Below are positions 48,701 through 60,333 of a stretch of DNA of 64,000 nucleotides, piece by piece. Numbering within the stretch: position 1 is the first letter of the stretch; each line of letters opens with the position of its first letter. The stretch spans positions 868,001-932,000 of the forward strand of contig ML679973.1 in the NCBI GenBank assembly GCA_007922225.1, in the 5' to 3' direction. The translations under genes were made by a program, and so were the position numbers. The notes below the pieces were generated by a model that ran no database searches, was not told where the DNA came from, and saw only the letters and a program-made list of their open reading frames with translations. The DNA is from Emydura subglobosa (Eukaryota > Chordata > Testudines > Chelidae).

Positions 48701-51700
48701 TTACCCAAGTTGCAATCCTTATCATGCCCTTTATTACTAGCTACTAACTTCCTTTTCTGTGTAAACTATATTATAAGCATGTAATAATAAATAATGGCAC
48801 TTGAGAAGCAGAGAGAAGACTTGACATCACAATCTGTAGTGCATCTTTAAATATTGAAGGTATTGGGTTGACCTCCCATTTATATGAAATTTACAGCATC
48901 ATTTTTGAGGATGTCTGCAGTAGCACATAATGTAGAAGCATTGAAGTTGTTAAGATTGCTTAAAGCAAGAAAATGATTCAGCAACAGATTGCTGAATTTT
49001 AATAATGGAAGAGGGAGTTGTAGGAAAACTGTATCTTGGGCAAATTTTCAAGTGGCATCATCACTTTAAAACATGTGTTACACACTTTGTTGTTTGTGTA
49101 GGCTGAACTTTACACCCAGCCAGTCCCTCAAACTCCCAGTCCATCAGTGCCCCTTGCACTTCACTCTAGGCAGGTCAATCTAGAGTTTGGTGAGGCTCCC
49201 ACTAACCCTAACTTCACTCTCACCCTAAAGCGTAACAGTGAGGTTATTGCCCCACTCCTGTGTCCTGAGTGACCAAATAGTGATTTTAGGGGAAATTGGG
49301 CATTGCTGGTTGTAACCCATGAACTGCTCAATGCCAACGGGCAAGAGGGTTACAAGAATATACTGATGCTGGTATATATATATACTAGTTCACCAAAAAA
49401 TATCATGTAAGGTCTTAAACGAAAGCCAGGATCATACGGGTCACTAATATTGTTGTGAAATGTGTGTACAGATAGTGTCTAAGGAGTTATGTATGTCTAC
49501 TGAAAATATGCTTTAAAGTCTGTATGAAGGCAGAATTGACACACAGGTTTTCTGTCAGACAAAAGATGTTTATTCACCTGTCTTTCTGTCAGTATGTAAG
49601 TTAAGCATTGCAAGATAACACAATGGGGAGTCATTTGCATATGAAGTCAACAGGGGATTGTGAAATCTACAGGGAGGCAGCACACTGGAAAATAACTCCC
49701 CTCTTCTCCTAAATTATGTATCTGACAAAATCTATACCAGTAATTCTTCACTAGTAGAAGTGCAAGTGCAGACAAGTCTCAGGTATTTTTATAACTTCCA
49801 TCTACCTTCTTCTTTGCGTAGGATTAGATGACATGGTGGGCAAAACATCTGAGCCCTGTCTACACTACTCCTTCCACCTGTAGACCTGTATGTGTGGTGA
49901 ACCGTGCATCCATTTTTTTCCTGGTGTAGACAAGGTCTCCAGGGCAGAGTTGATGGACACTAGTCAGAGAGGTGTAAGAAAGCTAGCACTGCTGCTGTGA
50001 AATACCTGCTCAGGAATTCAGTCATCAGGGTTGTCTGTTTTTTATCAGAACTAAAATCATTTATACTTTATTAAACGACAGATTGTGCATATTGGGGTGC
50101 TACAAAAGTGGCCTGAAACAGACATAGTGGACAAGTTTAGACAATAATTTATCCTAGCCAACAAGAGCTGGTCCCTCATACCCACAACCACCCATATATC
50201 AATAACTTTACAATTCCAATCCTGAGTTTCCTTCTCCTGATAAGAGACTGCCAGTTATATGGTGGTTTTGTGATGTGGAAAATATCTGCTAATTTTGCTT
50301 AGATAACTAAAAATGAAATTATAATGCTGGAGATGAAAAGTTTACAAACTAGCACAATACCATCAAAAGCCCTTTGAATGATCACATTAACAGTCAATAA
50401 TGCTTTTGTTGGCTAGCTTCTTGTGTAGTAATAAACTCAATAGTATAGCTTGGCAAATGTTGTTCTAATCTTTTCCTCTGAATTCAATCCAAAATTTACT
50501 AGTTTGCTTTCCCTGTGTAATCCCAGAGTGCCGTCATCACCTCTGATATGATTGAGATGATTTTCTCCAATAGCCCGGAGCAGCAGCTCTCAGCCACGCA
50601 GAAATTCCGAAAGCTCCTTTCAAAAGGTGAGTATTGAAGCTACTTAAAGTAGTAATGATGGGGTTGGGGGATACATCTTATATTTCAGATAGTTAAGGGG
50701 TGGTGAACTGTCTTTGCGACATGAAAGATATTTTAGCACCACACTCTTCAAATCCCTGCCAATCTCACTATATATTCTATCATCAAGACAGTAATCCCTT
50801 CATGACATGTATAGGATCTTTCCTGAAATTCTTATTCAAAAACTGCAACACTACAAATGCCTCTGCAGATTCCCATATGATCATGCCCATCAGGGAGTGC
50901 TGGTTTAGATCCGTTTGGAAAGCAGTGATTATTAAGACTACTTGAATGCCCTAGCTCGGAACCAAATTTTCTGTGTGAAGGGTTAAAAGTATCTGTGGTT
51001 CTGACCGTTCCTGTCTTGCTGCTGTCTCCTCTGGTTTGGAATCTATAATCCTCTCCCCCCCTTTTTTTTTCATTTGTTGTGCTGCTACTTTATTACTTTA
51101 AAAGAGAGAGTTTTTTTACTTTCTCATCCCTCCTTATTGTGTAGCTTGCACTGTTTCATGGCATTGCTATTACAGAACTTCCCGGTAACCAGTGTTGTGC
51201 GCTTTTCGGACTCTAACCCACTTTAGTGTGTCAGTCCGCTTCATAGCTACTGATACCTTCACCCGAGTGGCTTCCCACCTCTGGGACTACAGAGTCCCAC
51301 AGGAAGTCAGGCTTTACAGTTTGTGCCTCTGAAAAGAAATTGTGGAAAGGAAATAATCATCCGCTGTGGCTGTTTCTAGTGGGGTCCCCCAGGGATATAT
51401 TTGTCCAGTGCCATTCAATATCTTTATCAATGATTTGGAAGAAAATAAAATCATTGCTGGTAAAATTTGTAAATGACAAAAACTGGTGGAGTGATCAGGA
51501 CAGATTAGTTCTACAGATCAATTTAGATCACTTGGTAAAGTGGGCTCATTTGAGCAACATGCCTTTTAGTGCTGCCAAAATAATCTAGGAGCAAAGAATG
51601 TAGATCACACTTAGAAGATGGGAGATAGTATCATGGAATACAGTGACACTGAAAAGAACTTGGGGATAATGGTAGATAACCTTGATTCCTTGGATATATA

Positions 51701-54700
51701 AGCAGTGGAATGTCAGTTGGAAGGTGGTATTCTCTCTATGTGGCATTAGACTATTGCTAGAATACTCTGTCCACTTCTGGTGTCAACAATTTAAAATGGA
51801 TGTTGAAAAATTGGAAGAGATTCAGAAGGTGCTACAAGAACGATGTGAGATCTGGAATACCTGCCTTATCATGAGAGACTTAAGAAACTTGGTCTATTTT
51901 AGTTTATCTAAGAGAAAGTTAAGTGACTTGACTGTGGGCTAAAAGCACCTCATGGAGAAGAGATTTTTCGTAGTAGATGGATCTTTATGCATTTTCTGCT
52001 AGATTAATGAGATCCAATGATTGAAAGCTAAAGCTAGACAAATTTAGTCTAGAAATAAGGTGCAAAATTTCAAATAAGAGTAATCAACCATTGGAACAAC
52101 TTACTTCTGGATGTGGTGGATGCTCCATCACTTGAAGTCTAAATCAAAAGACCAGATCTTTTCCAAAAGATAAACTATAGGGCAAAAAGGTTATGGGTTT
52201 GACACAGAAATTCCTGTGGGAGGTTTTGTGGCCTGTTTTATGTAGGAAGTGAGATTCAGTGATTGTAATGGTCCCTTCTGGCCTTAAAATCTATGACTAT
52301 TAAATGAAGTGGACAAACCTTTGGACCTAGGCGATGATTGTGTGGCCCTAACATGCTGCTTTCTGGATAGTTGTAAGCCAGCCACTCTGTGTGCACATAC
52401 ATGTCAAAGTATGATTCTGCAGCGGCAATAACATGAAACTGGTGTTAATGGGCAGTAGCCTTTCTTTTTCATAAATGAGCCTGTTTGTTTTATGAATCAG
52501 CTTCTTTTCATGTGTGTGCGTGTGCGCACGTTTTCCTGTTCCCTCCAACCAGGAATCATGGTGCTGGAATCCACTTTCTATGGCAGATGTAAATCCTTGT
52601 CCTCGATATGGGCAAAATAATGTTGGTGTTAAATATAATTTTGTTTAACAAAGAGAGAAATTAACGTAATGGGATTTTGGTGTAGTTACTTGGGAATTTC
52701 CATGCAAAGAGATTCTTGTGTCTAATTTCACATTCTATTTTAAACAGAGCCTAATCCTCCAATAGATGAAGTGATCAGCACACCAGGAGTGGTGGCCAGG
52801 TTTGTGGAGTTCCTCAAACGAAAAGAAAACTGTACATTACAGGTGAACAATAATTTCCCCCCCTCTATTTTATGAATGGAGTTGGTGATCATGAACATTA
52901 ATGTTGGGATGTCACTAGCTAAAGCAGATACACATTAAACAAGCTACCTCCTTCCTCCCAGGCTACGACAATGAAACTGAATCTTAACTCAGAGAACTTC
53001 TGCTGTTCCAATTCTAGGTCTTTGAGAAGAGGCTGAGTATGACAGATAATAGTATGGTGGCTAGGATGGACCACCACATTGATTTTTTTCTGTCAGAAGC
53101 AGAATTTGAATGCAAGCCTGGAAAGGTGAAATGCTAATGAACTATCCCACACTGTCTTGTTTCTCCTTCAAGTGATTGCGCATGTCCATTCCACTTCAGG
53201 CATGTGCATGCCCAGTGCACCAGAGTTGGAGGTTTTTCCCTTGGCAGGACCTGTCAAAGTGGTGCGTGCACCCTCATCTGCCTCATGCTGCTGCACAATC
53301 GTAGACAGGGTGCAGCCATCCCAGGCACCCCTCATGTCCTTCTTACCACCCGTGATCAGTAGTTGGAGCATGTCAGCTTGCTTCTGCAAGTTTTCTTCTC
53401 TTACAGGGAATCTTATCTTTCTGTAAATAGTTAATGGTACTTGTTAGATGGTTAAATTAGTATAAATGTCATGTGTTTTTCTTTATTTTCTTTTGGCATT
53501 GGTTTACTTTTGTTACGGGGTGCCACAGCTGAGTACCGAGATATGCCTTAGTCTCCAGTGTTTGAGCCCAGTGCTGCCTGCAAAAAATTGAAGCTGGTGA
53601 GCATTGCTCATTCCACCTTCCTAAAGTGCCTCTGTAAGGGTCACGTTAGGGACTACTACCAAATTTGCAGAGACTTTAAGCCCTGGACAAAGAAAGAGAG
53701 AGGCACGAGTACACCACATCTTTATGGAGGCTTCCCTGCATCAGCCTTCTGGGCCTTCTTTCTTGGATTATGAACCAAGTGCTTCAGCATCAGCTGAGAA
53801 TTGCCCCTCTGGACATTGCCTTAGAATGTCAGCACTTGATCCCCTTTCCCGGTGACAAAGAAGAAGCACAAGAGGTTGGAATCACCCAAAGAGCTGAAAC
53901 TAAGCTCCATTAGACAACTGAAGTCCCTGATAAGTGCACAGAAGGATAGGGGAGAATGTCCTCTGGCAAGAGATGCTCTTTGGTACCAACCTCTTCGCCT
54001 ACTTCCGTGCAACAACATCAGCAACAAAAATGTGTCTTGGTATCGATGATGCTGGAAGCCTATGCAGCAGCACAAAATCTATACTGCATTTCAGTTCCAG
54101 ACTCCCTAGTGAACTGTCTCCTGGTACCGATGTATCCTTAGGCCCTGGCCGTTGAGTTACCTCAAACCTGTGATCAGCCCTCGGTACCATGGTACGTTGA
54201 GTATCCAGCGTTTTCTCAACCAGTGCAATGTAGGTATGAACCTTCCCTGGTACTGATATCCCTGTTACTGCTATATCTGGAATGGCACCCTTAGACTTTG
54301 GCACTGCTTGATGCAACACCACCACCATGGTCGGCTAACTCAGGGTCCACCTCAGAGTCCGAGTTAAAGTCTTGTGCCCATCCCTCCTGAGATGGATGAT
54401 GACAGTCCTCTTCTCCTTCATCGAAGGAGTTTTGTTATTGGTACCCACTGTATGTCCCGAAACAGTCCTGAGTAAAGGAACCTTGGAGCACTCATGGTTG
54501 GGGTCCTATGCCATACCCATGGCCCTATTGGAACCTTTGGGGCATGCCTCCTCCTTCCAGTTCCTCATCCTTTTAGATATACTGCCAGGTGGCATATTAA
54601 CTCATCTGATGAGGTCCAGGAGTATGTCTTCAGTACTGAACAAAACACTTAAAGCCTCTGAGCTTTGGAACATCCACTAACTACAATGCAGGAGGATCAG

Positions 54701-57700
54701 ACTCAGCCTCCTTGTATTTGTCCTTGTCATCGCCTGATGAGACTGTTGCTCCTGGAGATACCTCACTGGTCCAAGATGACTACAGGGCTTACCAGGGCCT
54801 TTTAAAGAGAATAGCTGCCTCTCTTGATATCCCTGTTGAGATAGTACAGGAGAGTCCTCATAGACTTGTGAACATTCTGGGTTTAGCAGGGCATTCTAGA
54901 GTGGCTCTCCCTATCAACGAGGCCATCCTATAGCCTACAAGAACATAAGAACGGCCATTCTGGTCAGACCAATGGTCCATCCAGCCCAGTATCCTGTCTT
55001 CTGACAGTGGCCAGTGCCAGGTGCTTCAGGGAATTAACAGAACAGGTAATCATGAAGTGGTTCATCCTCCCTCACCCGTTTCCAGCTTCTGGCAAACAGA
55101 AGTTAGGGACACTTCAGAGCATGGTTTTGCATCGCTGCCCATCCTGGCTAATAGTCATTGATGGATCTATCCTCCATGAACTTATTTAGTTCATTTTTGA
55201 ACCCTGTTATAGTCTTGGCCTTCACATCATCCTCTGGCAAAGAGTTCCACAGGCTGACTGTGCGTTGTGTGAAGAAATACTTTGTTTTGTTTCTTTTAAA
55301 CCTGCTGCCTATTGATTTTATTTGGTGACCCTTATTTTTTGTATTATGAGAAGGTGTAAATAACACTTCCTTATTTATTTTCTCCACATCATTCGTGATT
55401 TTATAGACCTCTATCATATCCCCCCTAAGTCGTCTCTTCTCCAAGCTGAAAAGCCCCTGTCTTATTAATCTCTCCTCATTTGGAAGCTGCTCCGTACCCC
55501 TAATAATTTTTGTTGACCTTTTCTGTACCTTTTCCAATTCCAATATATCTCTTTTGAAATGGGGCGACCAGGTCTGCACACACTATTCAAGTTGTATGCG
55601 TACCATGGATTTATATAGAAGCAATGTGATATTTCCTATTTTATTTATCTATCCCTTCCTAACGGTTCCCAACATTCTATTAGTTTTTTTGACTGCCGCT
55701 GCACACTGAGTGGATGTTTTCAGAGAACTATCCTCAGTGGCTCCAAGATTTCTTTTTTGAGTGGTAAACAGCTAATTTAGACCCATCTTTTTGTATGTAT
55801 AGTTGGGATTATGTATGGTCTTGGGGCATCACACAGAGTGCTGTCTGTGGTGAGACTGCTCTCCAAAAGGTGGAAGAGGAGAGAGTGTGGTCTCGGGGCA
55901 TCGCAGGGTGCAGAACTGCTTCTTCACAGCCCACTCCCTTCAAAACACGCTGCTTTCAGCTGCAGAAAAACCTTCCTACAGCTGCTCACAGTTTACCATT
56001 TTCTCCCACTTCAGTTGCTATTGCCACCCATACATCTTTCCAGAAGAACTGTCCCAAAAATACATTGGCAAATAGCTTAGGAAAGACAGAAGCCAATTGT
56101 TACATTAGATTTGTTCAGACTGAAAGATACATGCTCCTTCTCTCTCTGGTGCCTAGTAAAGGCACATCTCTTCCACTGAACAATTTTGGGGTTCTCCTAT
56201 AGAACAACAAGTCTTCAAAATCTCACTGTAGCCCTGCAAAGTAAAATACCATCGAACTGTGATAGTTCCACACACTGTAGGAGGGTTTTACAGCTGAGTA
56301 ATTGAGACAAACAATACCTTGTGGCATCGCAGAGCGCTGTGTATGCCAGACTGTTATAATGATATCTCGCATACACAACCTTATGTAAGCTGGGCCTTGT
56401 ATATACATACACAGTCTTGAGTCTCACATACACAGCCTTGTGTAATCTGGGCCTTGTACATATATACACAGCCTTGTGTCTTTACACAGCCTTGTGTAGG
56501 GTCTTGTACATACATACACAGATTTGTGTGGGGCCTTGTAATTATGTTATCGAAGAAAAGAAAAATAGATAAAGAATGTTGTGTGGTTCAAGAGAAGTGG
56601 AGAAATTTGTATTTCTTTGCCAAACTGAATGGAAAGCCAACATGTTTGATTTGTACACAACATGTAGCTGTTGCCAAAGAGTACAATGTTCAGAGGCACT
56701 ATGATACCAAGCATGCTGAGAAATATGATAAATATATTGGGAAGTTGCGTGAGCACAAAGTTTCTGAATTGGAGAAGTTCTTGAAAAAGCAGCAATCGCT
56801 ATTTACAAATGCCCTTCAAGTAAACGAAGCTGCAATTAAGGCAAGCTACATGACTGCACATGAACTAGCATGGTCTTCAAAACCTTTTTCAGATGGGGGA
56901 AATTATAAAGAAATGTATGTTAATGACTGCAGCATTAACATGTCCGGATAAACGGCAAGCCTTTGCAAATATAAGCCTCTCAAGAAACACAGTTGTTGAG
57001 AGAATCAGTGATTTGTCAGAGAGCCTTAACAATCAACTAAGTCTCTGTGCTGGGAAGATGAGGAAAAATAACACAGTTGTAATAGATCATGGGGCACCAG
57101 GTGCCCACTTCAGAGAAGAAAAAATTAGAGGAAGGTAAGTAAATGTTAATCTTACCTGTCTTTTTTTAAAAAGAAATTGCCCTCCCCTGTTCTGTGAACT
57201 CTTCTTGTTGCTTCCTAGTTCATTGAAGATATCTGTTGCAATCTGACATCACAAATGCTAGAAGCCTTATTGCAGCCCACCCTATCCTATGCATTCTGGG
57301 ATACGTCAGTGAAACCAGCAAGTCCCAATAAGATTTATCTTCAGGTGGTGGGGGGGAAAAGACACTTTTATTTTTAAAAAAGTTGCAACTCGAAATTAAC
57401 GTAAAATTAAAGATTGCATATTTTGAAAGCAGGCCCTCCTCTTACCTTCTGAGCCCTGATTTTATCCCCTTAAGGTTCTGTTTATGTCTTTTCTGTATTT
57501 GATTTAATCATTAATTCATATGTGCAGTTCCCTGCTGTACTTCAGAGGTTAGTGACTGTTGCAGAAATAGGTATGTACGCTTGAAGGCATGAACAGTAGT
57601 AAAGTACATTAACCCTTTGAAGGGATACAGTTGGATAAAGAATAATTTATATATTTAAAAATTCATTACTAATGTTAACATTGGAACAATTTATAACATC

Positions 57701-58793
57701 TGGTTTATTGTACTGTAAGTTAGTTTCTAGATAATCTTATTTTGACTCATGCTAGCACATTGTATTTGGCTTTCCATATGCCTTTGGGAATCCAATCAAA
57801 TTGGAGGGCGAGGGGTTGGCATGTTTTCATTGACACTTGCCATAAAAATTTCCGATCAAATGTTTTACAAAACCATACATTTTAGACTTAAATAAAGATA
57901 TTGTTTTTATTTCAAATATGTTTAATTTTTAAATAATCACATGGATTTTGTTAATTCAAGATCTTAATTTAACTAAAAGTTTGTGTAAATAAATATATCA
58001 TGCACTAATAAATCTTGACAGTGATACAGAACACAGGGGTAACTAAAGAAATATTAAACCCCTTATTGTAGAGTAATATCAAGTCGTAATTAAAGGGAAA
58101 CACCATGTAAAGAAGTTAGCAAAATCTTAATCTTTTCATTCCTAATGGATTCTAAAATGACACCCCTTTTTTCCATGTATCAGTCAGCTTGTATTAAGCA
58201 GGCTATTTATCCTTCTCTGGTTCTGAGTGCATGTTCGGATAGACAGTTGACCAGTGCATTGGACAGGGAGACTAGGAGAGACTTGAGAGACTTTGAGAAT
58301 TCTCCCTGTGTGAAAACTCATATAAAAGGATTCCACTCTTGCATATAGGTCCCTTTGGCAAAGAGGAAAGGGAATGGAACAAAGTAAAAGCTTCTGTGGA
58401 ACTGCATAACAAAAATAAATGGTGGCTGAGATGCCATGGAAAATTTGATATTGTTTCTGTAAGTCATCTCTCATATTAATATATCTTTAAATGTACATTC
58501 CTATTCTTGAAAACGTTTGCAAATTTAGCATGGTTAATTCTTTAGTTAAACCATAATTTTCTGTAAAGCTTGCTTTTCATAGAAGATGTTTAAACTTCCT
58601 GCTACCTGTGTATGTTACTGAATGCTGCTAGTGAATACTGCCCTTGTATTTCATGTTCTAGTTTGAAGCTGCGTGGGTACTGACAAACATTGCGTCAGGA
58701 AACTCCCTTCAGACTCGGATTGTGATTCAAGCAGGAGCTGTCCCTATCTTCATAGAGCTTCTCAGCTCAGAGTTTGAAGATGTACAGGAGCAG
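39566..58793 (+). CDS. KPNA1: Importin subunit alpha-5 (KPNA1), 5' half, five coding exons
   Basis: Nuclear import adaptor: it binds classical NLS cargo with its ARM repeats and importin-beta with its N-terminal IBB domain. CDS is join(39579..39707,48118..48225,50527..50626,52748..52842,58662..58793), 188 codons of about 538, continuing past 64000. The IBB core is [19 protein letters not shown] followed by [13 protein letters not shown]. The first ARM repeat spans [19 protein letters not shown], and the second has the NLS-pocket motif WVLTNIASG, with the Trp and Asn at the expected four-residue spacing. MTTSGKEN at the start and [11 protein letters not shown] identify KPNA1 rather than KPNA5 or KPNA6. 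All junctions are GT-AG with matching phases and no frame damage. The exon carrying the ATG has 13 nt of leader after its acceptor, so at least one non-coding exon lies upstream, most likely in the CpG island at 23.5-25 kb. Confidence 0.96.
40698..41510 (-). mobile_element. CR1 LINE 3' part
   Basis: The left end reads ATAGATTTTAAGGCAGAAGG (3' end). Minus-strand ORF2 remnants at 41207-41437 include [20 protein letters not shown]. It lies in KPNA1 intron after the start-codon exon. Confidence 0.85.
42800..44250 (+). pseudogene. Harbinger-associated Myb/SANT-like (MADF-type) protein, decayed
   Basis: Fragments in shifted frames resemble the trihelix/SANT-like DNA-binding partner of Harbinger elements: the segment after 42840 (Trp-rich, then arginine-rich around AGATGAGACAGG), an intron-like interval, and at 44061-44249 [20 protein letters not shown] with a charged [17 protein letters not shown] helix typical of its C-terminus. 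Several stops and frameshifts are present. Assignment leans on its place in the Harbinger element. Confidence 0.55.
44822..45658 (-). pseudogene. Harbinger transposase (HARBI1-like DDE), C-terminal two-thirds open
   Basis: A 278-codon open frame shows the DDE triad in context: GAIDNTHI (first Asp), [20 protein letters not shown] (second Asp), and [10 protein letters not shown] (Glu), followed by [11 protein letters not shown]. It matches the DDE_4 family of Harbinger nucleases. Upstream of 45655 the protein continues in another frame ([10 protein letters not shown]), so a frameshift separates the N-terminus. A few residues are missing between VDQEG and CNINVGW relative to the family. Probably inactive, but the catalytic residues are kept. 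Confidence 0.88.
47198..47524. mobile_element. hAT-type MITE with terminal inverted repeats
   Basis: The left end is CAGTGTTTCTCAATTGG and the right end reverse-complemented is CCGTGTTTCTCAATTAA; both continue into (G/C)CACGGAACCCT. Flanking 8-mers TACTAGAT (47190-47197) and TACTAAAT (47525-47532) differ by one base, as expected for a decayed hAT target duplication. A third copy of the terminus (TTGAGAAACGCTG) lies inside near 47372-47384, so the element may be a fused dimer. Confidence 0.85.
48118..48225 (+). CDS. KPNA1: KPNA1 coding exon (IBB second half and acidic linker)
   Basis: Acceptor CCTTTTCAG|TTATTC, donor TCT|GTAAGTG; 36 codons from LFKRRNVAT to NNMEMTS. It carries the second basic patch of the IBB, then the acidic linker [14 protein letters not shown]. 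Phase 0 at both ends. Confidence 0.95.
48226..50526. other. KPNA1 intron
   Basis: It contains the small MITE at 49852-49937. An LTR-style stretch at about 49360-49760 resembles decayed retroelement sequence but lacks termini. Otherwise nothing recognised. Confidence 0.4.
49852..49937. mobile_element. Small MITE, Harbinger-like ends
   Basis: The left GCCCTGTCTACACTAC pairs with the right GTGTAGACAAGGTC over about 12 bases, close to the ends of the Harbinger element at 42386-46519. Only about 86 bp, non-coding. Confidence 0.6.
50527..50626 (+). CDS. KPNA1: KPNA1 coding exon (linker to first ARM repeat)
   Basis: Acceptor AATCCCAG|AGTGCC, donor AAAAG|GTGAGT. It encodes [20 protein letters not shown] and continues through [11 protein letters not shown], ending in phase 1. 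The first serine comes from choosing the first AG; an acceptor two bases later would break the frame. Confidence 0.94.
51330..52310 (+). mobile_element. CR1 LINE, 5' truncated, in KPNA1 intron
   Basis: The plus strand has decayed RT ORF2: GTGGGGTCCCCCAGGGATAT (the GVPQG region), then TTTATCAATGATTTGGAAGA (INDL region), then [20 protein letters not shown] (C-terminal CR1 domain). Many stops. Confidence 0.85.
52748..52842 (+). CDS. KPNA1: KPNA1 coding exon (ARM repeat 1)
   Basis: Acceptor TTTTAAACAG|AGCC, donor TTACAG|GTGAAC. Together with the previous exon (100 + 95 nt) it makes exactly 65 codons. The product [20 protein letters not shown] and then [12 protein letters not shown] is essentially invariant across importin-alpha orthologues. 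Confidence 0.95.
53150..54937 (+). pseudogene. Retroelement gag-like remnant (DIRS or Gypsy type)
   Basis: Plus-strand fragments include a Cys-rich segment at 53558-53700 ([33 protein letters not shown]) and an acidic helical segment at 54712-54933 ([31 protein letters not shown]). The arrangement resembles the gag-like first ORF of reptile retrotransposons, which I associate with DIRS elements from memory. It is frame-broken and cut on the right by a CR1 at 54938. Confidence 0.5.
54938..55810 (-). mobile_element. CR1 LINE
   Basis: The left end AAGAACATAAGAACGGCCAT is the 3' terminus of this CR1 subfamily. The minus-strand frame at 55148-55579 gives 143 ORF2 residues ([40 protein letters not shown]) with few lesions, so this copy is relatively young. 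Confidence 0.9.
55811..56371. other. KPNA1 intron, nothing recognised
   Basis: A short phrase recurs (GGTCTTGGGGCATC near 55818, GGTCTCGGGGCATC near 55890). No supported gene. Confidence 0.35.
56372..56545. repeat. Degenerate tandem repeat (GGGCCTTGTACATA / ACACAGCCTTGTGT units)
   Basis: Units built on GGGCCTTGTAYATAYATACA and CACAGCCTTGTGT recur four to five times with variable spacing (about 40-60 bp). It abuts the hAT fragment that starts at 56544, so it may be the subterminal repeat region of that transposon. Confidence 0.7.
56544..57138 (+). pseudogene. hAT transposase N-terminal fragment (GTF2IRD2/SPIN-DOC-like zinc finger)
   Basis: The frame from 56544 encodes [20 protein letters not shown] followed by [20 protein letters not shown]. 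This is the C2H2-like finger found in Charlie-type hAT transposases and in genes domesticated from them (GTF2IRD2, SPIN-DOC). It continues as [20 protein letters not shown], shifts frame near 56930, and resumes with [20 protein letters not shown]. The catalytic core and hATC are missing, so it is a truncated relic. Confidence 0.8.
57140..58661. other. KPNA1 intron, nothing recognised
   Basis: AT-rich sequence with no supported exon or repeat before the ARM-2 exon at 58662. Confidence 0.4.
58662..58793 (+). CDS. KPNA1: KPNA1 coding exon (ARM repeat 2, major NLS site)
   Basis: Acceptor CATGTTCTAG|TTTGAA, donor GAGCAG|GTAAAA; 44 codons, [15 protein letters not shown] through FEDVQEQ. The Trp/Asn pair of the major NLS-binding groove is intact. 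The next KPNA1 exon (expected to begin AVWALGNIAGD) is not found before 64000. Confidence 0.95.
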
Positions 58794-60164
58794 GTAAAAA
58801 ACAAGAGTGATATCTTTGTTTCTTCCTAGACAAGGGAGCAGGAGCTACCTTAGCAAAAGAATCAGATGCTTCTGGAGTGAGGAATGAGTTGGGAGGACAG
58901 TTGAGTAGAATTGCCTGTATCTGTGATAGATGTGGTAACTTGCTAGTGTATGCAGTTGTAACTGCCCCCTCTTGCTTTTTCAGAATAGTATGCGTGACAA
59001 GCATAGCGCAATTGTCAGTGGCTGAATGTACCTCATCTGAAAAAAATGGATAACACTTTCCTACTTTCCAAGGCTGTTGTTTTCCTTTGTTTGTATTTGA
59101 ACAGGTACTTTAGAAATGTGTAGTGTTGATCATTGTATTCCTGCTGCAGGTAAAGCATGAATAAGAATTATAGCTTGTTCTCTTGAACAGGAAAAAATGA
59201 GTAACATTGAATAATGTTTGCTATGTATCAATTACATGTCTTTGGAGATGTTCTGAAACACAATACAACTTTAAGGAGCTAGTAGTGCTCTGTGTAGGAT
59301 GAGACTAAAATGGAATAATATAGCATTCAATCGTTACTGTGTACGACAGTTAAGTATTCTGCAGAATAAATTAATATATTTGAAGGCTAGAAGGGGCCAT
59401 TATGATAATCTAGCTTGCTTCATGCATAATAGGCCAAAATTTTCACTTAGTAATTCCTGCATCAAGCCCATAACTTGTGTTTGAGCTAGCGCATATATTT
59501 TAGAAAGACATCTGATCTTGATTTGAAGACTTCAGGTCATGGAGAATCCACCACATCTCTTGATAGATTGTGCTAATGATTAATTACTCTGACTTAAAAA
59601 ATGTGCACCTTATCTCTAGTCTTTGAATTTATCAAATTTCAGCTTCCAGACATTGGATGTTATTTCTTTGTCTGCTCAATTAAAGAGTCCTCAATCTTCC
59701 CATGCAGCTACTTGTAGACAGTAATCAAGTAACCTCTTACCATCTCTTGGGTAAGCTATATAGATCAAACTTTCCTAACTCTTTCTCTATATGGTATGTT
59801 TTTCCACCCTCAAATGATTTGTCACTTTTCTAATTTTTCAACATTCTTTGTGATTTGAGGTCACAAGACCTGGACACTATTGCAGTAATAGTCTCTCCCC
59901 AGTGCTGTAAACAGAGGTGATGCCACCTCACTACTTATACTCAATATTTCTTTACTTATTACATCCAAGAATTGAATTAAGCCTTTTAGCTACAGCATCT
60001 CCCTGGGAGCTGATGTTCAGTTGATTATCCACCATGACCCATTGTTCTTTTCAGAGTGACAGTTTTCCAGGATACAGTTCTTCATTCTGTAAGTGCGACC
60101 TAGTTTCTGTGTTCCTTGATGTATGACACTGCATTTGGCTGTATTAAAATGCATGTTCAAATGA

Positions 60165-60333
60165 AAACAACGAGAGTCCTGTAGCACCTTAAAGACTAAC
60201 AAATTTCTGCATCTGACGAAGTGGGTAGCAGCCCACGAAAGCTTATGCCTGCAGAAATTTGTTAGTCTTTAAAGTGCTACAGGACTCTCGTTGTTTTTGC
60301 TGTATACAGACTGACACGGCTACCCCTCTGGAA
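60165..60333 (+). mobile_element. Short Penelope-like/PLE-type retroposon, copy 3 (foldback)
   Basis: A 169-bp insertion in CR1 with perfect 12-bp direct repeats ATGTTCAAATGA (60153-60164, 60334-60345). Arms 60165-60211 and 60250-60296 are inverted repeats of 47 bp with one mismatch, around a 38-bp loop that holds a hammerhead-like core. The right end is the conserved CTGACACGGCTACCCCTCTG. No ORF and no poly(A). Family assignment to Penelope-like elements rests on the ribozyme-like core and inverted-terminal architecture and is inferred. Confidence 0.75.
60205..60256 (+). ncRNA. Hammerhead-ribozyme-like motif
   Basis: In order: CTGACGA (60213-60219, fits CUGANGA), a 5-bp stem GTGGG/CCCAC (60221-60225, 60232-60236), GAAA (60237-60240), then a minimal GC-TTAT-GC hairpin (60241-60248). 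Outside, TTTCTGCA and TGCAGAAA pair as an extended helix. Deviations: one extra A after CUGACGA, an unpaired T before it, and C where U is expected after the small hairpin. So this looks like a degenerate or variant core and may not self-cleave. Confidence 0.5.

Noticed and set aside
39579..58793. Assignment to KPNA5 or KPNA6 instead of KPNA1.
   Set aside because: N-terminus [27 protein letters not shown] and the linker [10 protein letters not shown] fit KPNA1; KPNA6 differs clearly in these parts.
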